A DNA stretch of 64,000 nt from Candidatus Cryptobacteroides intestinavium. Lineage in GTDB: Bacteria > Bacteroidota > Bacteroidia > Bacteroidales > UBA932. The DNA lies in assembly GCA_017694845.1 (NCBI GenBank), contig JADIMI010000036.1, positions 1 to 64,000 of the forward strand. The letters run 5' to 3'. The notes under the pieces were generated by a model, which was not told where the DNA came from, did no database searches, and saw nothing but the letters and a program-made list of their open reading frames with translations. Below are positions 42,028 to 50,794 of this stretch, one piece after another; positions within the stretch are counted from its first letter, which is position 1; each line of letters begins with the position of its first letter. The translations under genes were made by a program, and so were the position numbers.

Positions 42028-42059
42028 ACGGCAAGGTCTATCGGCCTTGCCGTTTTTTC
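42028..42059 (+). terminator. Terminator of rpsB-tsf
   Basis: AACGGCAAGGTC pairs with GGCCTTGCCGTT around TATC, followed by TTTT. This is a strong rho-independent terminator. Confidence 0.92.
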
Positions 42060-42122
42060 TTGCACTGTCGCCAAACTTCCCTGTCTCCGCCTCAGGGTTC
42101 TCCCGGTCCTTTGTTTACCAGC

Positions 42123-42243
42123 TTTATGGAACTGTGCGCAGAGACGTCGTCGGACCGACGCCTCTGCGCACGCACCCTTCAATATACGCTCTCAGTGGCA
42201 TCCTCTGTGCGCAGAGACGCATGCAGAATGACGCCTCTGCGCA
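42123..42243. repeat. Left 121-bp REP doublet flanking the RAYT gene
   Basis: Two hairpins separated by a spacer. Hairpin 1 (about 42134-42171) pairs GTGCGCAGAG with CTCTGCGCAC. Hairpin 2 (about 42208-42243) pairs TGCGCAGAGACG with a right arm ending CTCTGCGCA. The spacer holds the core at 42181-42205. It differs from the right copy (43450-43570) at four positions by my count. Confidence 0.9.
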
Positions 42244-42281
42244 TAAAATCAGTGTAATCGTATAATTTTTTCTGTCTTAGA

Positions 42282-42312
42282 TTTGTGAAAACGGATAATT
42301 ATTCCATACTTG
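42282..42312 (+). promoter_or_regulatory. Candidate promoter of the RAYT gene
   Basis: TTTG (42282-42285), a 21-base spacer and TACTTG (42307-42312) resemble the Bacteroidota consensus with a degenerate -7 box. The ATG is at 42340. Confidence 0.35.
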
Positions 42313-42339
42313 CATAGTTGTTTGGAGAATCTGGGGGAT

Positions 42340-43425
42340 ATGAAACGTGAATTTGAAAGAGATATGCCTTCTGACATTAAAGACAGTCTGAGCAGAAGAC
42401 ATAGAAGGGTAGAAGAAACATATGTAGATGGGATGCAAAGTGTATGGAGGGATGAATATTGTGAAAATCCCAGACCGGAGCGCGGACCGTTGAAACTATA
42501 TCATATATGTACTAAAGGAACGGTAAGAACAACTCTATTCAGGGAAGATGTTGATTACCATAAGGCTTTGAATATAGCCGCAATATCTGCATTCGCCCTC
42601 GAGGTTGACATTCTGGCATATTGTCTGATGTCAAATCACGTTCATTTCATTGTGGCGGTCATCAATGATGAAAATGCAGGGAAATTCATTAACCGCTTCA
42701 AGCAGTTGTATTCCTATTATTTCAACATTATGTATCCAGCAGGGTCGGTACGTTCAGATATTGCCGAGGACAGAACATATGTTGCAGCGGGCAGCGTGAA
42801 TGCCGGAGGCAGAGCTTTTAAGAGGGTGGATGCTACAATAAAGAGGATAGATTCTATTCCATATCTGAAAAATTGTCTTGCATACGTTATGCGGAATCCA
42901 GTGGAGGCAGGTGTGGCCAAGACCCCGGATGCATATAAGTGGTCAAGTTATAGATGCTATTTCTCAGGACAAGGAGCATTCCAGAATACATCCCCTGTGA
43001 CAGCATTCCAAAAACGCGGACTTATGGATCTGCTCGGGACGCATACAGATGTCAGTGCAAGTCATTTCCGGATAACTGAAGCAGGGAATATCCTGCCGGA
43101 ATCGTTTGTCGACAGGGCATTGGTGGAACAGATTTTTGATGGTTCCCGAGATGCCCTGTCAAGGCAGATTATGAAGGTGAATTATTATACTCTTGAATAT
43201 GAACTGGCGTATTCAGACAAGCTGCGCCTGACAGATGATGCTGTGCTCCGGATTGCCGGAACACTGTCTATGGACTGGTACGGGAAATCTCTGCAGAATC
43301 TTGATGTGAAAGAGAAAATACGTCTTATTGGGACATTGAAAAAGAAATCCAATGCAAATGCTCTTCAGATATGCCGGATCCTTGAACTCGATCAGCAGCT
43401 TGCATCAGAATTGTTTGACATATAG
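42340..43425 (+). CDS. REP-associated tyrosine transposase (Y1/HUH family)
   Basis: The 361-residue product contains the HUH metal motif SNHVHFIVAV (His100, His102) and a helix with FKQLYSYYFN, where Tyr124 or a neighbouring tyrosine would be the nucleophile cutting single-stranded DNA. The C-terminal 150 residues form an extra domain with a possible helix-turn-helix (KEKIRLIGTLKKKSNANALQ), as in long RAYT proteins. GGGGGAT immediately precedes the ATG at 42340; an upstream TTG in frame is less likely. The gene looks more AT-rich than its neighbours, consistent with transfer. It is intact and flanked by its presumed substrates, the REP doublets. Confidence 0.88.
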   Translation: MKREFERDMPSDIKDSLSRRHRRVEETYVDGMQSVWRDEYCENPRPERGPLKLYHICTKGTVRTTLFREDVDYHKALNIAAISAFALEVDILAYCLMSNHVHFIVAVINDENAGKFINRFKQLYSYYFNIMYPAGSVRSDIAEDRTYVAAGSVNAGGRAFKRVDATIKRIDSIPYLKNCLAYVMRNPVEAGVAKTPDAYKWSSYRCYFSGQGAFQNTSPVTAFQKRGLMDLLGTHTDVSASHFRITEAGNILPESFVDRALVEQIFDGSRDALSRQIMKVNYYTLEYELAYSDKLRLTDDAVLRIAGTLSMDWYGKSLQNLDVKEKIRLIGTLKKKSNANALQICRILELDQQLASELFDI

Positions 43426-43449
43426 CTTATATTATGACAGGTGTCTGCC

Positions 43450-43570
43450 TTTATGGAATTGTGCGCAGAGACGTCACCGGACCGACGCCTCTGCGCACGC
43501 ACCCTTCAATATACGCTCTCAGTGGCATCCTCTGTGCGCAGAGACGCAGGCAGAATGACGCCTCTGCGCA
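43450..43570. repeat. Right 121-bp REP doublet flanking the RAYT gene
   Basis: Same orientation and length as the left copy (42123-42243), with four differences by my count. Both hairpins and the core at 43508-43532 are preserved. It ends 30 bases before the stop codon of the metallophosphoesterase gene on the other strand. Confidence 0.9.
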
Positions 43571-43599
43571 CGGGAGATGTTTCCGGGAATGGTTGTACG

Positions 43600-44520
43600 T
43601 CATTTCCGGACTGATTCCCAGCCGTAGTCGATGTATTCGTATGAGAGGTTGTCCTCATTGTCGACATTGACCAGAAGATATCCTTCCTGGGTCCCGGCAA
43701 GAGGCCCGTACCACCACGATGCGCAGATCCCTCCGCCTGTGATGAACAGCCGGCCGCGTTCCCTGATCTCTTCAAGGATATGCTGGTGTCCCTGAAGCAC
43801 AAGCTTGAGATTGTATCCGTCCAGCAGGTCGAACAGTTTTTTCGTGTCGGTCACCATATCGCTCCCCTTGAAGTTCCCTTCCACTACAGGATAGTAAAGG
43901 GACAGCATCGGTACGTGCATTGATACTACAAGAGGGGTCTCTTTTCCTGCAGTGTCAAGGTCGTTCCTCAGCCACTCGAGCTGGCTGTCACCGATACTCC
44001 AGAGTCCGTTACTGTCCGGGACAAGGCTGTTGAGCGTGACGAAGTGGATCCCCTTGTGATCGAAGGACTGCCGGACAGGTCCGCAGAATTTCTCGAAGTA
44101 TCCGTAACCGGTCCTGTCTTCCTTTCCCTCAAAGCGGTCGAAAGTGTCGTGGTTCCCGATTGTGAAACGTGCAGGAATCCCGGATTCATCGACTATCCTG
44201 CGGAATCTGGTGTACATATCCACGACTTCATTTTCGTGTTCCGGTCCAGGATAGTAGTTGGCTTCCACATTGTCTCCTCCGAACAGGATGAAATCCACGT
44301 CTCTTTTCCTGACATCATCCAGGGCCTTCCTCAGTCCTCCATCGCAGTCTCCTTCGTTCTTCGGGTTCAGATGGACATCTGTGAAGAATGCGAAAGAGAA
44401 TTTTCTCCCGGCCTCACTGGTTTTTCTGCCGCCGTCCGAGGAGAGACTGCAGCCGTTTAGTCCGAATATGCTCAGCGGCACAAGTGTACCGCAGATCTGA
44501 ATGAATCTTTTTCTGTCCAT
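43600..44520 (-). CDS. Calcineurin-like metallophosphoesterase, exported
   Basis: The start at 44520 gives a 306-residue protein with the signal MDRKRFIQICGTLVPLSIFG and a lipobox at LNGC. The dinuclear metal site is complete: FFTDVHLN (Asp-X-His), FGGDNVE, TIGNHDTFD, VSMHVPM and LQGHQHI. It hydrolyses a phosphoester or phosphodiester outside the cytoplasm; the substrate is not evident. It is the last gene of the second PUL operon, 41 bases after GH27. A role in removing phosphate from a host glycan is possible but unproven. A longer upstream frame lacks a signal peptide and was not used. Confidence 0.85.
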   Translation of the reverse strand: MDRKRFIQICGTLVPLSIFGLNGCSLSSDGGRKTSEAGRKFSFAFFTDVHLNPKNEGDCDGGLRKALDDVRKRDVDFILFGGDNVEANYYPGPEHENEVVDMYTRFRRIVDESGIPARFTIGNHDTFDRFEGKEDRTGYGYFEKFCGPVRQSFDHKGIHFVTLNSLVPDSNGLWSIGDSQLEWLRNDLDTAGKETPLVVSMHVPMLSLYYPVVEGNFKGSDMVTDTKKLFDLLDGYNLKLVLQGHQHILEEIRERGRLFITGGGICASWWYGPLAGTQEGYLLVNVDNEDNLSYEYIDYGWESVRK

Positions 44521-44561
44521 AGCGGTCAATGAAAAATGTATGAATTGTTGTTCCGTGCAAT

Positions 44562-46274
44562 CTACGGAAGTGCAGGCAAAGGTCTTAAGGTGAAGCAGTC
44601 GATGTCGGGAGCCCAGGTATAGGGGCTTCCGATACGGACGGTGTTGCAGCCAGGGTCGAGGTGCACTGCAATGGAGACCTTGCACAGGCCCTTCGCCCTG
44701 TCACGTTCTATGACATCTATGGAGGTCTTCCTCCCGTTGACCTCCACCGTCAGGCTCTGGTCGTTGATCTCGTATTCCCCAGGGGCGGCAGGGATGTATG
44801 AGATCTCCATCATATAGTCGCCCCCTTCGGTGCTGTAGACATCATCCCATTCGATGAAGTTCTCCCACCTTGCCCCGGCGTTTGCCACGGTCATTCCGCC
44901 GGAGGCTCCGGGATAAGGCATGAAGCATATCGTCCTCCCTCCCTTGCCGAGGTCATTGAACAGAGGCAGCAGGGCACGCTCCGCCTCGTACAGCACCGGC
45001 TCGAGCCTTCTTTCCGCCTCGATGCGCAGGATCCTGACCCCATGCGCCGGGACTTCCATCTCGATGCTGTATGACTGTCCGGTGCCGCTGTCCGTCCTGC
45101 TCCGGCGCAGGACAGCAGCCGGGTCGAGGTCCGTCATATGGACAAGGTCTCTGACCGCGGCCACGCCACCGAGCTCCAGAGTCTCGAGGGGCACGGAGAA
45201 GTGTATGGCGCTGTCTGAAGGGTTGTACAGGGCCGCCGCCCGGACGGTCCCTCTCCTCTTCTCGATGTCCTTCACAAGCACGTAGCCCTCACCGGCGTGC
45301 TGCACGACGTAGGCCTGGAGGCCGAGAGGGTCCTGGTTCAGGGCTATCAGCTCAGGATTCAGCAATAGTTCAAGGGATCTGTCCGGGATGGAGGTGAGGT
45401 CGCAGCCTATCAGCAGGGGGGATGACATAATGCACCACATCCCGAAGTGGGTCTGCTCCTCCTCCTCGGAAAGTCCCCGTCCGATCTCAAGCATATCCAT
45501 ATCGTTGTAGTGCCCCTCTCCGGCGAAGGCGGACAGATAGAGGTTCCGGGAGATGATGTCCCTGACCGACTCCCATTCCGGCCTGATGTCGGGGCTGATC
45601 CTCCAGGAGCGGGCAAGGTCCCGCGCCCATACCCCAGGGAAGGCCCAGCGGCAGATGTTGAGGGAGATCTTCCTGTCGCACACCTCGCGGATGGCCGTGC
45701 AGATGGCCGAGTAGCGCTCATATTCTTCAAGCTTGAGATTGTCGGCCCCGCAGTAGTCTATCTTGATAAAGTCGAATCCCCACTTGTTGAAGAACATATC
45801 AGCATCCGAACGTTCGTGTCCGTAGAGACCGACCCCGATGCCGTTCCGGTCATCATCCCATATCGACCCGCAAGTGTTGCAGCCGGCATCCGAATAGATC
45901 CCGGCCTTCATCCCCTTTGAGTGGATGTAGTCGGCGATGCCTTTCATCCCGTCCGGGAAGCGTTCCGGATGTGTCACCAGATTGCCTTCCGCATCCCTGC
46001 CTCCGAAGAAGCCGTCATCTATGTTGATGTAGATGTATCCCGCATCCCTGAGGCCGAGATCGACAGCGGCATCGGCCTGCCTGCGGATCAGCTCTTCGTT
46101 GATGTTCACCCTGTATGTGTTCCAGGAACTCCAGCCCATTACAGGAGGCTCGATCTCATGCACCGTCCCTTCAGTCCTTTCTCCCTCGCCGTGCGCCGAT
46201 ATGTATGACGGGCTGAAAAAACCGGTTGCAGCCATACAGGCTGCAACGGTTCTAATGATGGTAATCCTTTTCAA
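44562..46274 (-). CDS. GH27 alpha-galactosidase or alpha-N-acetylgalactosaminidase with C-terminal CBM
   Basis: This 570-residue secreted enzyme starts the catalytic barrel with PPVMGWSSWNTYRVNINEEL (about 43-62), typical of GH27. The nucleophile is Asp173 (FDFIKIDYCGADN), and the acid/base aspartate lies in YNDMDMLEIG (258-263). A beta-sandwich follows, and from YEAERALLPLFND (about 433) a CBM35-like module extends to the end. It removes terminal alpha-linked galactose or N-acetylgalactosamine; the sequence alone does not decide which. It lies 43 bases after GH20 in the same operon, fitting stepwise trimming of a host-type glycan. Confidence 0.9.
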   Translation of the reverse strand: MKRITIIRTVAACMAATGFFSPSYISAHGEGERTEGTVHEIEPPVMGWSSWNTYRVNINEELIRRQADAAVDLGLRDAGYIYINIDDGFFGGRDAEGNLVTHPERFPDGMKGIADYIHSKGMKAGIYSDAGCNTCGSIWDDDRNGIGVGLYGHERSDADMFFNKWGFDFIKIDYCGADNLKLEEYERYSAICTAIREVCDRKISLNICRWAFPGVWARDLARSWRISPDIRPEWESVRDIISRNLYLSAFAGEGHYNDMDMLEIGRGLSEEEEQTHFGMWCIMSSPLLIGCDLTSIPDRSLELLLNPELIALNQDPLGLQAYVVQHAGEGYVLVKDIEKRRGTVRAAALYNPSDSAIHFSVPLETLELGGVAAVRDLVHMTDLDPAAVLRRSRTDSGTGQSYSIEMEVPAHGVRILRIEAERRLEPVLYEAERALLPLFNDLGKGGRTICFMPYPGASGGMTVANAGARWENFIEWDDVYSTEGGDYMMEISYIPAAPGEYEINDQSLTVEVNGRKTSIDVIERDRAKGLCKVSIAVHLDPGCNTVRIGSPYTWAPDIDCFTLRPLPALP

Positions 46275-46317
46275 ATCGAATGTATGTAATCGTTAAACTT
46301 CATACTGCTGCCGGCTG

Positions 46318-47967
46318 TCAGTCCGTGTAAGGGTTATGGTAGACAATCCCTTCAGCATCCCATATTTCCAGAAGACGCGGGAGCTTCGTATCTCTGAATC
46401 TTCCGTAGTCTTTATTGGCGGTGTCGGTCCAGCCGGCCTCCGCCAGAGCGGCGATGCGAGGAAATGCCTGCCGGCACATCTTCTCATCGGTCATTATCCA
46501 TTCAGTCCAGAGCTGGCATCCGAACCCTATGATCTTCCCGTGCAGATTCTCTGGAAGGCTGTCCGGTATGGGGCTGAAATCATACGCGTTCTTCAGCGGG
46601 ATCCATTCATAGTTATAGTCGAGGTAGGTACACATATGGTATGAGTTGACGACATCATACCCTCTTTCCGCGACATCGGTGATCTGGGAAAGATCCCCTT
46701 TCCAGAACTGTATGATAGAGCCTTCGGCAAGTCCGTCCCCGGTATCCGTCACTCCTGCGGCGTTCTCGTCAGGATTGAGTCCGATGTCGCTCCAGCCCAT
46801 CATCCTCCGTCCCTTGGATGCTATATATGCGGATATCCTGTCGGTGAAATCCAGCTGGAATTCTGACAGGGAGCCTATATTGTGCTCCGCCATATATTTC
46901 CTGACTGTAGGAGCGTTCTCCCACATATTGAAACTGACTTCATCCCCTCCGATGTGGATTACGGGGCCGGGGAACAGAGCCATTATTTCATCGAGGATGT
47001 CGCATAGGAATGCCACGACTTCAGGCCTGCTCACATCAAACAGGTCTGCGGCATATCCGAATCTGCAAGGTGTCCTGAACGGCTTGCCGATGGTGCCGAG
47101 CCAGGGGTATGCGGCGATTGCAGCGCTTGAGTGTCCCGGCATTTCTATCTCAGGCATTACCGTTATGTGCCTGGCGTCTGCATACTCCAGTACTTCACGG
47201 ATCTGATCCTGGGTGTAGAATCCTTCCTGCGGATTCGGGTCATATTCATGGCTGTTCCAGCCTCCGATATGTGTCGAGTCCCTCCGGCTTCCGACCTCGG
47301 TCAGCAGCGGGTATTCAGGAATCTCGATGCGCCAGCCCTGGTCATCGGTAAGATGCCAGTGGAATACATTCATCTTCAGCCGTGCCATCTCGTCAAGGAA
47401 CATCTTCACGCTTTCCATACCGCGGAAGTTGCGTGCATCGTCCAGCATGAAGGCCCTCCACTGGAAGGCGGGATGGTCATTGATTTCTCCGTTCCTGACG
47501 GCAAGGACTGCAGATACCGTATCTCTCGTTATCATCTGTCTCAATGACTGTATGCCATAGAAGATCCCTTCCGCTGTCGCGGATGATATCTCTATCTTCC
47601 CGTCTGCCGAGATACGGTATTGTCCGGGGATGCTGCCAAGCGCGGGATCCTTTTTCAGAAGGATTCTCCCGGATGACCTGTCCCGTCTCAACACCGGTCT
47701 GACGTTGAAATCTTCTGAAAGATATCTGCCGAGCATCGCTGCCTCGGATGCGAATTCCTCGGGGAATGCTATGGCCACTTTATCCGGGATGACCGTCGAT
47801 CCAGCCATATAGGTGATTTCATTCGGCTGCGGTATGACCATATATTCTGCGCTGTCTGCCGCAGTGCCTGCCGAACATCCGAGGAGCAGTGCCGAAGAAA
47901 GGGATATGGCAGTGCCTGCTGCAGCCGCTGCCATATCCAGTCTGATCTGTCTTGATAGTATTGACAT
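46318..47967 (-). CDS. GH20 beta-N-acetylhexosaminidase, lipoprotein
   Basis: This 549-residue enzyme removes terminal beta-linked N-acetylglucosamine or N-acetylgalactosamine. The lipobox is LLLGC (Cys31). The N-terminal GH20b domain precedes the barrel, which has FMLDDARNF, FHWHLTDDQGWRIEIP and the substrate-assisted catalytic pair Asp342-Glu343 in IHIGGDEVSFNMWE. It is three bases downstream-adjacent to the TIM-barrel hydrolase gene. Together with GH27 it points to mucin-like or other host N-acetylhexosamine-containing glycans. Confidence 0.94.
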   Translation of the reverse strand: MSILSRQIRLDMAAAAAGTAISLSSALLLGCSAGTAADSAEYMVIPQPNEITYMAGSTVIPDKVAIAFPEEFASEAAMLGRYLSEDFNVRPVLRRDRSSGRILLKKDPALGSIPGQYRISADGKIEISSATAEGIFYGIQSLRQMITRDTVSAVLAVRNGEINDHPAFQWRAFMLDDARNFRGMESVKMFLDEMARLKMNVFHWHLTDDQGWRIEIPEYPLLTEVGSRRDSTHIGGWNSHEYDPNPQEGFYTQDQIREVLEYADARHITVMPEIEMPGHSSAAIAAYPWLGTIGKPFRTPCRFGYAADLFDVSRPEVVAFLCDILDEIMALFPGPVIHIGGDEVSFNMWENAPTVRKYMAEHNIGSLSEFQLDFTDRISAYIASKGRRMMGWSDIGLNPDENAAGVTDTGDGLAEGSIIQFWKGDLSQITDVAERGYDVVNSYHMCTYLDYNYEWIPLKNAYDFSPIPDSLPENLHGKIIGFGCQLWTEWIMTDEKMCRQAFPRIAALAEAGWTDTANKDYGRFRDTKLPRLLEIWDAEGIVYHNPYTD

Positions 47968-47970
47968 ATT

Positions 47971-49260
47971 CTATGCGTTCCAGAGTCCGTGTTTGTCGAT
48001 ATACAGGATCTGTCCGGGACAGAGCCATCCCTCGAAGTATCTGCCTTTCAGAGGGCCTTCCGCCTCGAAGAATATCTTCACCTTGGTCGGAAGCTCCCTT
48101 TCAAGGCTCGTGACCGTGAAGCAAGGGTCTCCATCCTCATCGATCCATCTTGTAACCGCAAGCGAGATGTCCGTATTGACTACAGGCACGATCCTGGTCA
48201 GTTCCTGCGAACCGTCGAACAGAGGGAAGTTCCCGTAAGGCCTTCCGTAGTGGGTCACGCTGTCAAAAGTGCAGCGGGAAAGCTTTTCGGAGAATATGTC
48301 CATAAAGTATCTGTTCTCGGTGGAGAGGGCCGCATATGTTGGGGTCCTCTCTCCGTGCCGGTTGACCGGGCTGCATCTGTAGCTTCCGCTCGGCCACGGC
48401 GCCTCATAGAACTGGAACCAGTGTATCCCGACCGCACCGTGCACTATCGCGCTGCTGAGCTGCCAGCGGAAATCATCCTGTGTCGGGACGCGGTATCCCC
48501 AGTGCCCGACACAGAGCAGGGATACATAGAGATCGGCTCCGGTCTCCTGTGCGACTCTGCTGAAGATCTTCAGCCCTTTCATATGGACATCCTGGTAGTA
48601 TTCCCTCTGGAAATATGCGCACTGTCCATAGCTGTCGAAAGAGATGATCTTCGCTCCCGAGCGGTGCACGAAGTCGATGAGTTTCTCTGCATATCCGTCC
48701 ATTGTGCCATCGCAGCCGAGGACTGTGGCGAAACTCGGCTCCTCCCAGTAAGGGAAATGGTTGAGGAACGCCGTCAGTTCAGGATTGGCCTCCTGGACGA
48801 TTCTGAAAGCCAGTATCGCCGATTCCCAGGATCCGGCGTCAGGCTCGTCACCTACGTGGAACCCGAATACGGCAGGATGGTTCCCGAAATCCTTCATCGC
48901 TGCCTTCACCCCTTTGCGGAATTCCTTTTCCCCCACTTCCCTTAGGGTCTGGTATCGCGTCCTTGAATCGCATACAATGGCCTTGATGCCAGCTTTCTGG
49001 CATTCGTCAAGAAGCTTGATCATCCTGTCCTTGTCGTGCTGCGCCGGATTGTATTCGAATGTCATCGGAAGGTTGATGCCGCAGTCTGTCCAGTCCCGGA
49101 CGGCTCCGGCTTCATCAAGCAGACCGGTGGAAAGGTAGTTCCAGAAACTGATATGGTACCTGTTCTCCGAGGTCCGGGCAGGCTCCTGTGCCCTGAGGCA
49201 GATGCCGCAGAGCATAAGAGCCGCAATAATGGTAATGTATCTTTTCATCGTGCTGTTCAT
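47971..49260 (-). CDS. Putative TIM-barrel glycoside hydrolase (clan GH-A-like)
   Basis: This 429-residue protein with a signal peptide (to about LRAQ25) looks like a clan GH-A enzyme. FGFHVGDEPDAG places Glu139 at the end of a strand as candidate acid/base, and IHWFQFYEAPW places Glu286 as candidate nucleophile. It resembles GH42-like beta-galactosidase barrels, but I cannot fix the family. The start ATG shares a base with the SusD stop codon (TGATG), so translation is probably coupled; a Met four codons later is an alternative. It sits between SusD and GH20 in the second PUL. Confidence 0.7.
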   Translation of the reverse strand: MNSTMKRYITIIAALMLCGICLRAQEPARTSENRYHISFWNYLSTGLLDEAGAVRDWTDCGINLPMTFEYNPAQHDKDRMIKLLDECQKAGIKAIVCDSRTRYQTLREVGEKEFRKGVKAAMKDFGNHPAVFGFHVGDEPDAGSWESAILAFRIVQEANPELTAFLNHFPYWEEPSFATVLGCDGTMDGYAEKLIDFVHRSGAKIISFDSYGQCAYFQREYYQDVHMKGLKIFSRVAQETGADLYVSLLCVGHWGYRVPTQDDFRWQLSSAIVHGAVGIHWFQFYEAPWPSGSYRCSPVNRHGERTPTYAALSTENRYFMDIFSEKLSRCTFDSVTHYGRPYGNFPLFDGSQELTRIVPVVNTDISLAVTRWIDEDGDPCFTVTSLERELPTKVKIFFEAEGPLKGRYFEGWLCPGQILYIDKHGLWNA

Positions 49261-50780
49261 CAGTATCCCGGGTTCTGTTCGATTGCGTTGTGGCTGGATA
49301 TGATGGCAGATGTCGGGATAGGGAAGAGTTCATATTCTTCTTTCCCGGTGTACGGCACTACGTTGTACCATTCACATTTCTCTTTCATCTTCGTGTTCCA
49401 GAGGTCGTTCCTTATCAGGTCCAGACGGCGGAAGTCGTTCTCCCACCACAGTTCTTTTGCCCTTTCATCGAGAAGCTTCTCCATAAAGGCTTCAGTGGTG
49501 GATACATCGCCCATCTGGTATGGGGCCAGCCCTGCCCTTGTCCTGACACGGTTCATAAGCTCGAGGGCTTCCGTGGTCGGTCCGTTCTGTTTCACTATCG
49601 CTTCGGCAAGAAGGGTGAGGACGTCTGCATATCTGTATACTATCCAGTCTATGTCACTGTCATATCCGGTGGTGTTCGGATCCACTTCATACTTGACGGC
49701 GGCAGGTCCCCAGTAGAGCTGCTTGCTCTGGTCTCCGTTGACATAGTCGATTTCGAAACTGTGGGCTACTCCATCCTTGCCGGTGTAGTTGGCTATCACA
49801 ATATCCGGATCGATTCTCTGGTCTCCCTGCTCGAAACTGTTGTAGAAAGGCCAGGTCAGGGCATTGCCGTTCCAGGCCTGCTGCGCAGGGACACCGCAGT
49901 CGTAGTCGAACGGCAGACTGTTGGCGACAAATACTCCTACACCGTCGCAGATGCCCCTTTCGGCGACACATGACCATATCGTCTCGATGTTGCCTTCTCC
50001 GGCGAGGGTGAATATATCCTTGTATACAGGAACGAGGTCAAAGCCGTATTTCGGGTCCATGAGCTCCCTGGCTTCCTTCTCGGCTCTGTCCCAGTAGCGT
50101 TTCTGCATATAGAATTTCAGGAGTATGGTATGTCCGAGGGCCTGGGTGAAACGTCCGTAGTCAGGATCCCCGTACTGGTACTTGAGCTCAAGGTCAGGTA
50201 TGGCCTCGCTTATGTTGGTCACTATATACTCTTCCATTTCCTCATCGCTCGAACGCGGGAAGTCCTGTTCGTTGGTAGGGTCGTTAAGCGCCTCGAGCGG
50301 TACGAGCGGAATGTTGCCGTAGTATGTCCAGAGCTGGAACGCAAGCCATCCCTTGGCAAGTTTCATTTCCGCTATCTGTCTCGCCCTCACCTTGTCATCC
50401 GTAGATGGAAGTCCGGCTATCTTCTCCTGGGTCTGCTCCAGCAGGCTGAGCTTCTTGTAGTAATTGTTCCACGGATTCTGCATAGGCCACATATCCTCTA
50501 CATAGTTGCCCCAGTTCCACGGAAAATATCCTTCGGCTTTCGAGATCACGATGTCTCCTACATTGGTGTGGGTGTCGAGGGCGAAGAATCCCGCCCACTG
50601 TCCGAGACGGAAGATTTCGTATGCGCTTCCGATCACGAGCATATCGGCATCTTCCTCGCTTGAAGGGAAGACGGTGTCATTGATGCTGCCATAGTCTTCG
50701 GATTCGAGGACGCAGCTCTGCAGACCTGCGGTGAAGCAGGCTATGGCGGAAATAATGAATAATGTCTTTATGTGTCTCAT
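49260..50780 (-). CDS. SusD-family substrate-binding lipoprotein (second PUL)
   Basis: This 506-residue lipoprotein (MRHIKTLFIISAIACFTAGL, Cys23) has SusD features: the helical core with LAKGWLAFQLWTYYGNIPLV, the conserved WIVYRYADVLTLLAEAIV and RTRAGLAPY, and the end AIEQNPGY. It binds glycan at the cell surface as the lid of the SusC partner upstream (14-base gap). Ends are intact. Confidence 0.95.
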   Translation of the reverse strand: MRHIKTLFIISAIACFTAGLQSCVLESEDYGSINDTVFPSSEEDADMLVIGSAYEIFRLGQWAGFFALDTHTNVGDIVISKAEGYFPWNWGNYVEDMWPMQNPWNNYYKKLSLLEQTQEKIAGLPSTDDKVRARQIAEMKLAKGWLAFQLWTYYGNIPLVPLEALNDPTNEQDFPRSSDEEMEEYIVTNISEAIPDLELKYQYGDPDYGRFTQALGHTILLKFYMQKRYWDRAEKEARELMDPKYGFDLVPVYKDIFTLAGEGNIETIWSCVAERGICDGVGVFVANSLPFDYDCGVPAQQAWNGNALTWPFYNSFEQGDQRIDPDIVIANYTGKDGVAHSFEIDYVNGDQSKQLYWGPAAVKYEVDPNTTGYDSDIDWIVYRYADVLTLLAEAIVKQNGPTTEALELMNRVRTRAGLAPYQMGDVSTTEAFMEKLLDERAKELWWENDFRRLDLIRNDLWNTKMKEKCEWYNVVPYTGKEEYELFPIPTSAIISSHNAIEQNPGY

Positions 50781-50794
50781 AATGCTGTTGCGGT

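Larger units (their letters stand above)
42123..43570 (+). mobile_element. RAYT gene bounded by direct REP doublets
   Basis: A single-domain HUH transposase gene lies between two 121-bp direct repeats, each made of two hairpins. The arrangement is that of a REP-associated tyrosine transposase and its REP doublets, rather than an insertion sequence with terminal inverted repeats. The unit sits just after the tsf terminator and interrupts no gene. Related doublets with other arms lie at 142-276. Confidence 0.8.

Noticed and set aside
42123..43570. Interpretation as a standard insertion sequence with terminal inverted repeats
   Set aside because: The flanks are direct, not inverted, repeats, each with internal hairpins, and the enzyme is a Y1/HUH single-strand transposase; a RAYT-REP unit fits better.
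43450..43570. REP hairpins as transcription terminators for the phosphoesterase or RAYT genes
   Set aside because: The stems are not followed by T-tracts on either strand, unlike the clear terminators at 42028-42059 and 59744-59785.
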